Positions 5,802 to 8,806 of a stretch of DNA of 8,806 nucleotides are shown piece after piece. The translations under genes were made by a program, and so were the position numbers. The stretch's first letter is position 1. Each line of letters begins with the position of its first letter. Source of the DNA: an uncultured Methanomassiliicoccaceae archaeon (GTDB lineage: Archaea; Thermoplasmatota; Thermoplasmata; Methanomassiliicoccales; Methanomethylophilaceae); contig CAJJJM010000029.1 in the NCBI GenBank assembly GCA_905187815.1, forward strand, positions 1 through 8,806. The letters are read 5' to 3'. Below the pieces are notes generated by a model. The model searched no databases. It was given only the letters and a program-made list of their open reading frames with translations, and was not told the DNA's origin.

Positions 5802-5938
5802 TCCGTCGTTGCGCCTTTGCCGCAAACGCAGCGCTTCGGTGGCTCCCCGTTATGCATCACCAGGAGACATGGGGCCGGAGCGGATGTTTCCGGATCCACC
5901 ATCCTGCACCCGTCGCAGCAGTAGACGACGGCCATCAT
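5654..5938 (-). CDS. Small Zn-ribbon-like protein overlapping the integrase
   Basis: The ATG at 5938 directly follows the stop of the winged-helix gene (TGA-ATG), so translation is probably coupled. The first 50 residues carry cysteines at YCCDGC and CVCG, with the segment VMHNGEPPKRCVCG. This matches in layout the Zn-ribbon protein at 6944-7111 (YCCD/FCCD start and GGEP..C..CG end). The frame stays open to 5654, giving 94 residues, but the last 35 are Ser/Pro-rich and look like an out-of-frame reading of the integrase. The paralog ends about 14 residues after its last cysteine, so this one seems to have lost its stop. Either a long gene overlap, a natural frameshift into the integrase, or a sequence error explains it. 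Metal binding is inferred from the cysteines. Confidence 0.6.
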   Translation of the reverse strand: MMAVVYCCDGCRMVDPETSAPAPCLLVMHNGEPPKRCVCGKGATTEWRILTQLDTSDTKGVFRLGPSQIPSPSISTSIASPMPNPPSRTAGGSS

Positions 5939-6148
5939 TCAGATGACCTCCCACAGCCTGCGGGAACCTCTTCCGGTCCCGCTCCATCCGGCGCGGCGGA
6001 TGCTCCTGCCCTCCATCCTCATGATGTCGGGATTGATGACGCGGTAGTCGATGGAGAATGCCTCGGAAATCTCGGCCACGGTGGAGGGGCCGTTGCTCCG
6101 GAGGAAGGCGAGGATCATGTCCTGCGTTTCTGTGGTGTGGCGAGGCAT
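5939..6148 (-). CDS. Winged-helix DNA-binding protein, 69 residues
   Basis: The start at 6148 was chosen because the strong site AGGAGGAG lies 6 bases upstream, and this ATG overlaps the stop of the preceding gene (TGATG). An ATG at 6169 would put that site inside the gene. The sequence gives helix 1 (ETQDMILAFLRSNG), a turn and helix 2 (STVAEISEAF), a recognition-like helix (YRVINPDIMRMEG), and a wing ending in RRLWEVI. The size and layout match a minimal winged helix. It resembles the 68-residue protein at 7108-7314, which also ends in a wing with LWE and is also followed by a Zn-ribbon gene. It is probably a regulator of the element. Its target is unknown. Confidence 0.7.
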   Translation of the reverse strand: MPRHTTETQDMILAFLRSNGPSTVAEISEAFSIDYRVINPDIMRMEGRSIRRAGWSGTGRGSRRLWEVI

Positions 6149-6492
6149 CAGGATCTCCTCCTGAGCCATTGAAGAATCCTATTGCCGGTGACCTCTGCAT
6201 CGAATCCACGGTCCACGACCAACCTGTCCCTTCCGTTGACATTGGTCGGATTCTTGGTCACAGCCATGCGTGTCTCTATGACTGCATGGTCCCCGGCGAT
6301 TCTTGTCCCTTCGGGGGGATACTCCTCGGTCGGATGCTTCTGAGGATTCTGCTTCTGGACCCTGATGACGACTTTTCTTCTGGCGATGATGCGGGTGCCC
6401 TTGTGCTTACCACGACGTCTGATCGGCTTCTCGTCGATGGTGATCTTCTTCGCTGTGATCTCCGCACCCTGGCCATGGATGACGCGCCTCAT
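6148..6492 (-). CDS. Basic 114-residue protein of unknown function
   Basis: The ATG at 6492 overlaps the stop of the upstream gene (ATGA), and GGAGGC lies about 10 bases before it. The stop overlaps the ATG of the winged-helix gene. The protein is strongly basic, with clusters KPIRRRGKHKGTR (about 22-34) and ARRKVVIRVQKQ (about 37-48), and it ends in LQWLRRRS. Alternating charged and hydrophobic residues suggest beta strands. No cysteines or known motif are seen. Its place between two coupled regulator genes suggests a role in nucleic-acid binding or recombination, for instance as an accessory or directionality factor. This is only an inference from charge and position. Confidence 0.65.
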   Translation of the reverse strand: MRRVIHGQGAEITAKKITIDEKPIRRRGKHKGTRIIARRKVVIRVQKQNPQKHPTEEYPPEGTRIAGDHAVIETRMAVTKNPTNVNGRDRLVVDRGFDAEVTGNRILQWLRRRS

Positions 6493-6866
6493 AGGGAACA
6501 GCCTCCGGAACCCGCATCCCATGTCGCCTCCGGAACGATTCCCTCCGCAGACATCTCCGCATAGACCTTGTCGAACTGTTCGGAGTCCAGACCATACCTT
6601 GTAACAACTTCAACATCGAAGTATGACGGGTCACTGCTCTGAGCCAATGCGACCAAGATGATCCTGCGGGCCCATTCATCGGATGTTGTTTCCGAATCGC
6701 TGCCCTCGCCCTCGTAGACGGGGAGCCTACGGTCCTCGGGATAGTCTATGTCCACAATGGAACGCATCTCGCGGCACATCCTGCGATGTACGTTGCGCTC
6801 CTTCACGAGCTCGATGATGAGCTCCTCCTTCGTCAGCTTCTCCAGCTCCTCCCATTCGCTTGCCAT
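6489..6866 (-). CDS. Acidic 125-residue protein, coiled-coil plus helical C-terminal domain
   Basis: The start at 6866 is set by a near-perfect ribosome-binding site, GGAGGTGA, 5 bases upstream. Longer readings have no such support. The N-terminal 37 residues (EWEELEKLTKEELIIELV and onward) look like a charged amphipathic helix or coiled coil. An acidic linker follows (YEGEGSDSETTSDE). Residues about 65-112 (ARRIILVALAQSS, TRYGLDSEQFDKVYAEMSAEGIV) read like a small helix-turn-helix or winged-helix core. The stop overlaps the next ATG (ATGA). A UUCG-loop hairpin lies in its leader. No family was recognised. Oligomerising regulator is the best guess. Confidence 0.68.
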   Translation of the reverse strand: MASEWEELEKLTKEELIIELVKERNVHRRMCREMRSIVDIDYPEDRRLPVYEGEGSDSETTSDEWARRIILVALAQSSDPSYFDVEVVTRYGLDSEQFDKVYAEMSAEGIVPEATWDAGSGGCSL

Positions 6867-6892
6867 TCTCTTCTCACCTCCCTTTCCGTTTT

Positions 6893-6906
6893 CGTGACGA
6901 ATCACG
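6893..6906 (-). promoter_or_regulatory. Leader hairpin with TTCG loop before the 125-residue gene
   Basis: On the minus strand CGTGA-TTCG-TCACG forms a perfect 5-bp stem with a UUCG tetraloop in RNA, about 13 bases before the ribosome-binding site GGAGGTGA. It lies in the 77-base gap, the only sizeable break within this gene run, so it may insulate or tune expression of the downstream genes. A weak AT-rich GGATAACTAC near 6916-6925 might be an internal promoter. Confidence 0.4.
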
Positions 6907-6943
6907 GAAGCGGTAGTTATCCTTTCAGAAACGATGCTCGGTG

Positions 6944-7111
6944 TCAATGCACCACCTCCCTGTCGAAGACCACAGGGGCCCCACACCAGGGACAGAAGCG
7001 GATGGGCTCTCCACCCTGGATTACCGAGATGGATTCGCATCCTATGTCCAGCTCGAGCACATCATCGACGATCGCGTCGTGCATGTCGTCGCAGCAGAAC
7101 GAGAACCTCAT
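6944..7111 (-). CDS. Small Zn-ribbon-like protein, 55 residues
   Basis: The ATG at 7111 overlaps the stop of the winged-helix gene (ATGA), a mark of translational coupling. The protein begins MRFSFCCDDMHDAI and ends with GGEPIRFCPWCGAPVVFD, so a CC pair and a CxxC knuckle could bind zinc. The region between is acidic (VDDVLELDIGCES). It aligns in layout with the N-terminal half of the protein at 5938, which also starts with a CCD motif and has GEP before its second cysteine pair. The two therefore look like duplicates, each next to a winged-helix gene. The function is unknown. A partner or co-regulator of the winged-helix protein is inferred from the conserved pairing. Confidence 0.7.
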   Translation of the reverse strand: MRFSFCCDDMHDAIVDDVLELDIGCESISVIQGGEPIRFCPWCGAPVVFDREVVH

Positions 7112-7314
7112 GCCACCGCCTCCCACAGGATGCGGTTGGTCCTCTCCTCGATGCGGACCGGGCGCACCAATCTCTTGTCGCGGAGCCTGCGGAGCTTGTT
7201 GCGCACCATCGACTCCGTGTTGGTGCTCACATCGAGGGCCAGGGCCTCGACGATCTCCGGAACGGTCATCCTGCCCCCCGACCTCAACGTCATGAGGACG
7301 TCCTCCTGCCTCAT
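7108..7314 (-). CDS. Winged-helix DNA-binding protein, 68 residues
   Basis: The ATG at 7314 overlaps the stop of the preceding gene (ATGA), and its own stop overlaps the ATG of the following Zn-ribbon gene, so three genes are coupled. The sequence reads as a winged helix: helix 1 MRQEDVLMTLRSG, helix 2 TVPEIVEAL, recognition helix NTESMVRNKLRRLRDKRL, then a wing (RPVRIEERTNRILWEAV). The recognition region is strongly basic, as expected for DNA binding. Together with its Zn-ribbon neighbour it forms one of two similar gene pairs in this element. It likely regulates the operon or element, but no target site was assigned. Confidence 0.72.
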   Translation of the reverse strand: MRQEDVLMTLRSGGRMTVPEIVEALALDVSTNTESMVRNKLRRLRDKRLVRPVRIEERTNRILWEAVA

Positions 7315-7511
7315 GCCGTCGCCCTCCTGGGCCTGGCGACGATGGCGTAGGCATCTCCATCCATGAAGACCTCGTGATCGGGCATCTCGGACTGGTAACG
7401 GGCGACCTCCGCCATGACCTCGGATAATGTGAGGTCACAGGTCCTGATGTCGATGAGGACGATGTCGCCATTTCCGTCCAGAGTATTTAAATCGCTGTTG
7501 TTCCATGTCAT
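7311..7511 (-). CDS. Small 66-residue protein of unknown function
   Basis: The first gene of the integrase operon. The start at 7511 (MTWNNSDLNTL) was chosen over an upstream ATG at 7598, because the longer reading would pass through the large inverted repeat. The core reads as strand (DIVLIDIRT), helix (LTLSEVMAEVARYQSEMPD) and strand (EVFMDGDAYAIVARP), a compact beta-alpha-beta layout. The conserved-looking motif EVFMDGDAYAIVARPRR lies at the end. The stop overlaps the winged-helix ATG. No clear ribosome-binding site precedes the ATG. A TTAAAAAA box at 7569-7576 on the minus strand could be its promoter. The codons for DLN (7485-7492 in the DNA) double as a TATA-like sequence on the plus strand. 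Confidence 0.6.
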   Translation of the reverse strand: MTWNNSDLNTLDGNGDIVLIDIRTCDLTLSEVMAEVARYQSEMPDHEVFMDGDAYAIVARPRRATA

Positions 7512-7514
7512 TTT

Positions 7515-7574
7515 AAGACTTCCATGTCTTGGAACGGCCGCTTTCGTGGTTGTGTGGCGGCCGTTCCGTTTTTT
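7515..7574 (+). ncRNA. Candidate small RNA: two hairpins and a T6 tail
   Basis: ATTTAAAT at 7485-7492 is centred about 26 bases upstream of 7515, a correct archaeal promoter distance. From there the plus strand forms a first hairpin, AAGAC-TTCCAT-GTCTT (7515-7530). It is directly followed by a perfect 11-bp hairpin, GGAACGGCCGC with GCGGCCGTTCC (7531-7567, 15-base loop), and then TTTTTT (7569-7574). This is the layout of a short RNA with a terminator. It would be antisense to the leader of the 66-residue gene. The same repeat could instead be a DNA operator for the minus-strand operon, since a minus-strand start near 7548 would fall within the loop. A direct repeat TTCCATGTC occurs at 7501 and 7520. 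No transcript evidence is available. Confidence 0.4.
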
Positions 7575-7596
7575 AAGTCGTTTTGGAAAGGGTTTC

Positions 7597-7664
7597 ACAC
7601 GGCCGGGGAGCAGATGTCACTAATTGCGTACCATGCCGTGTCTTCACCCGGGCCCGTCTGACGG
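7597..7664. repeat. Inverted repeats in the gap between the two minus-strand operons
   Basis: ACACGGC (7597-7603) pairs with GCCGTGT (7635-7641) across 31 bases. The 11-base palindrome CCGTC-T-GACGG (7654-7664) follows. The gap from 7575 to 7706 holds no convincing gene. These repeats may be operators for the small regulators, or an RNA 3' end after the stop at 7707. Confidence 0.35.
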
Positions 7665-7706
7665 ATAGGATCGGAGTGCAATGAGCCGGCCCGGAAGAAG
7701 CGTGAT

Positions 7707-7961
7707 TCAGGAATGCCCCATGACCTCACGGATCAGGAGCCACTTGTCCAACGGGAGCTGGGCGCCCCTGTACTCCGCCTGCACCTTCTCCTCGCTATGG
7801 CATTTCGAGCAGATCCGGAGCGGGGCGCAGAACGATACGGGACACGTCCTGCTGCGGACATCGAGCGCCGCACCGCAGCGGGGACAGATCTCCCCGTATG
7901 CCCCGGTGCCGATGCTCTGCGACTCCTTGAGATACATCACCGCATCGTCGACGTCCATCAT
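7707..7961 (-). CDS. Zn-ribbon protein with multiple CxxC knuckles, 84 residues
   Basis: The ATG at 7961 overlaps the stop of the preceding gene, with GGAGG 7 bases upstream. A second ATG directly follows. After an N-terminal helix (DDAVMYLKESQSI), cysteines occur as CPRCG, then TCPVSFC, then CSKC. This could bind one or two zinc ions, much as in small phage-type Zn-ribbon proteins that have an 'SR...C..C' layout before a C-terminal helix. The C-terminus (LPLDKWLLIREVMGHS) is helical. It is the last gene of a three-gene operon led by a ribbon-helix-helix gene. The function is unknown. Binding of DNA, RNA or protein through the zinc fold is inferred. Confidence 0.75.
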   Translation of the reverse strand: MMDVDDAVMYLKESQSIGTGAYGEICPRCGAALDVRSRTCPVSFCAPLRICSKCHSEEKVQAEYRGAQLPLDKWLLIREVMGHS

Positions 7962-8317
7962 GCCTCGGCCTCCTCGGGGAACCATCTGTCGAAATCCTCG
8001 ACGGGGCAGTACCCGGCATAGGCCAGGACGAAATCCTTCACACGGTCCATTGCCTCCTCGGTGTCCTCCATCTCGAGGTCCACCCACATGTACCCGCAGT
8101 ATGGTGTGATCCTCCTCACGGGTGCGGAGAGGACGTCGGCCCAGTCCCTGCGCGCGTCCATGGACAGGTTGTAGGGCTTGATGCCGCAGACCGTGGCGTA
8201 CGGGGCGTCGGCATCGTCGAAATGAACGAGCTCGAAGTCGAGCTCGGAGAGAAGTCCAGAGTCGATGAGGTCGATGAGCCTGAGGCCCTTGAGCAGGGAT
8301 CCGAAAACCGGCTCCAT
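7958..8317 (-). CDS. Acidic 119-residue accessory protein of unknown function
   Basis: The start at 8317 lies 2 bases after the stop of the ribbon-helix-helix gene, and GGAGG within the end of that gene serves as ribosome-binding site. The protein is acidic. It begins with a helical segment (LLKGLRLIDLIDSGLLSELDFELV), then a strand-rich middle with RRDWADVLSAPVRRI (about 56-70), and a final helix (EAMDRVKDFVLAYAGY). The segment with DWADVL and a following basic strand recalls small phage and conjugative-element proteins of unknown function, but no family name can be given with safety. Its stop overlaps the next start (ATGA), so it is made together with the Zn-ribbon protein. Confidence 0.7.
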   Translation of the reverse strand: MEPVFGSLLKGLRLIDLIDSGLLSELDFELVHFDDADAPYATVCGIKPYNLSMDARRDWADVLSAPVRRITPYCGYMWVDLEMEDTEEAMDRVKDFVLAYAGYCPVEDFDRWFPEEAEA

Positions 8318-8319
8318 TC

Positions 8320-8457
8320 TCAGGCCTCCAGCTTTGCGATCTTCTCGCGGATTGCCTGTCTCACAAAGTCCGAGACATTCATCGCGTTGCCCTCTTCGAC
8401 CTTGTCCCGAATGTCGTCAATTTCCCTTTGAGTCATCTTCACAGTTAGTGTTGCCAT
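8320..8457 (-). CDS. Ribbon-helix-helix regulator, 45 residues
   Basis: A very short gene with a clear fold pattern: a beta strand for DNA contact (ATLTVKMT, residues 2-9), helix A (QREIDDIRDKVEEG), a turn with NVSDF, and helix B (VRQAIREKIAKLEA). This is the whole MetJ/Arc/CopG ribbon-helix-helix unit, which acts as a dimer. The ATG at 8457 is about 26 bases from the TATA box at 8477-8487, so the mRNA is likely leaderless. An operator-like repeat covers the start codon, which suggests autoregulation. The gene leads an operon with the 119-residue and Zn-ribbon genes. It shares the motif SDFV and general layout with the divergent plus-strand gene at 8550. Confidence 0.85.
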   Translation of the reverse strand: MATLTVKMTQREIDDIRDKVEEGNAMNVSDFVRQAIREKIAKLEA

Positions 8458-8537
8458 AGTAGGACAATAGCCACTCTATTTTTTAAATGTTACTATGGTA
8501 GTACAATAGAAACACCAAATAATTACTATGGTCGCAC
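8450..8537. promoter_or_regulatory. Divergent promoters with three related operator-like repeats
   Basis: Two 21-base direct repeats, matching at 17 positions, lie at 8450-8470 and 8489-8509, and share GTAG.ACAATAG at their right ends. A third, partial copy (TTACTATGGT.G.AC) lies at 8523-8537, 33 bases from the matching part of the second. The second contains a perfect inverted repeat, TACTA-TGG-TAGTA (8491-8503). The minus-strand TATA box (ATTTAAAAAATAG, about 8476-8488) lies between the first and second copies. A plus-strand TATA-like CAAATAATTA (about 8516-8525) lies between the second and third. Ribbon-helix-helix dimers often bind such tandem sites next to their own genes. Confidence 0.65.
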
Positions 8538-8549
8538 TGATTCCCAATT

Positions 8550-8771
8550 ATGGCAATGGAGCGTAGCCTATCCATCAAGGTCCCTCAGGGGATGCTTGAC
8601 AGGATTGACAGAGAGATCGAGCTGGGAGAGTACAGCAGCAGATCTGATTTTGTGAAGGCAGCCATTCGCATCCATCTCCAGCAGCTTCAGGACAGCAGGC
8701 GCAGCTACGATGTTCAATCTGATGCACCCACTGAGATTGCCGCTGGGGGGGGGGGGCAAGTGAACCTCTGA
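8550..8771 (+). CDS. Ribbon-helix-helix regulator with Gly-rich tail, 73 residues
   Basis: CopG/NikR-type N-terminal unit: strand RSLSIKVP (5-12), helix A GMLDRIDREIELG, turn SSRSDF and helix B VKAAIRIHLQQLQ (to about 47). The DNA-contact strand with Arg, Ser and Lys is intact. The start at 8550 fits a TATA-like box about 28 bases upstream (leaderless). An ATG at 8556 would remove two residues. The 25-residue tail has no clear fold and includes four glycines encoded by a G12 tract at 8745-8756. With one G less the frame ends one residue later (Lys). With one G more it stays open to the window end. Frequent T- and A-ending codons contrast with host genes to the left. Confidence 0.85.
   Translation: MAMERSLSIKVPQGMLDRIDREIELGEYSSRSDFVKAAIRIHLQQLQDSRRSYDVQSDAPTEIAAGGGGQVNL
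8745..8756 (+). repeat. G12 homopolymer in the 3' end of the ribbon-helix-helix gene
   Basis: Twelve consecutive G residues near the gene's 3' end. Such tracts slip during replication and are also hard to sequence, so the length may vary or be wrong. Confidence 0.8.
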
Positions 8772-8806
8772 ACCCCGAAGGGGCCGAAAAGATTGGCTCC
8801 GGGGGG

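Larger units (their letters stand above)
4674..8806. mobile_element. Integrated element at tRNA-Arg, left part (right end outside the window)
   Basis: The tRNA-Arg gene is followed by a tyrosine recombinase gene whose 3' end faces the tRNA. Beyond it come only small genes of accessory type: two winged-helix, three Zn-ribbon and two ribbon-helix-helix genes plus unknowns. Many of these genes use A or T at third codon positions more than the FKBP or 49-residue genes to the left. This pattern is typical of archaeal integrative elements and proviruses. The start is set at the tRNA because the crossover core is expected in its 3' half. A second copy of the tRNA 3' end (attR) was looked for and is not in the window, so the element must extend past 8806. 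No capsid, replication or conjugation gene is visible, so the kind of element is open. Confidence 0.75.

Noticed and set aside
7512..7598. N-terminal extension of the 66-residue protein to an ATG at 7598
   Set aside because: It would translate the 11-bp inverted repeat into a basic low-information segment, and no ribosome site precedes it.
8773..8783. Hairpin CCCC-GAA-GGGG after the ribbon-helix-helix stop as terminator
   Set aside because: Only a 4-bp stem without a T run, and the frame may continue if the G tract varies.
4752..8806. A second copy of the tRNA-Arg 3' end (attR) inside the window
   Set aside because: No match to the T-arm and acceptor sequence was found to the right of 4751, so the element end must lie outside.

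Overview
The window comes from an archaeon. Genes are preceded by TATA boxes about 25 bases upstream of the start codon or tRNA end, and several appear leaderless. Other genes have Shine-Dalgarno sites of the GGAGG/GGTGA kind. Gene content fits: a geranylgeranyl-reductase-type flavoprotein, a long SlyD-like FKBP and a CARF-like/winged-helix regulator. The fairly GC-rich sequence and protein style suggest Thermoplasmata, perhaps Methanomassiliicoccales, but that placement is an inference.

Chromosomal part (1 to about 4750). On the minus strand, a PLD-type cardiolipin synthase (444-1946) is followed after 4 bases by the start of a geranylgeranyl-reductase-type flavoprotein that runs off the left edge, a likely lipid operon. 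A non-coding gap with a long hairpin separates them from tRNA-Thr(UGU), on the minus strand. A plus-strand FKBP-type prolyl isomerase (2355-3053) follows. Next on the minus strand are a previously easy-to-miss 49-residue basic protein gene (3168-3317) with a hairpin leader and a repeat-rich promoter, then a leaderless CARF-like/winged-helix regulator (3488-4327). A gene-free stretch of about 310 bases leads to tRNA-Arg(CCU).

Accessory part (about 4752 to beyond 8806). This looks like an integrated element inserted at the 3' end of tRNA-Arg. A tyrosine recombinase gene ends 51 bases from the tRNA and lies last in a tightly coupled minus-strand run of eight small genes: 66-aa protein, winged helix, Zn ribbon, 125-aa protein, 114-aa basic protein, winged helix, Zn ribbon, integrase. 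The winged-helix/Zn-ribbon pair occurs twice, as if duplicated. The second Zn-ribbon frame runs into the integrase, and codon usage switches frame at a G5 run, which hints at a frameshift or fusion. A second minus-strand operon (ribbon-helix-helix, 119-aa protein, four-cysteine-cluster Zn ribbon) is divergent from a plus-strand ribbon-helix-helix gene. Three related operator-like repeats lie between the two, and both genes appear leaderless. The plus-strand gene ends in a G12 tract that could change its C-terminus by slippage. A candidate plus-strand small RNA (7515-7574: TATA box, two hairpins, T6) lies between the two minus-strand operons.

Together the island reads as an integration module with several small DNA-binding regulators. 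No cargo with a recognisable function and no right attachment site is visible before the window ends.
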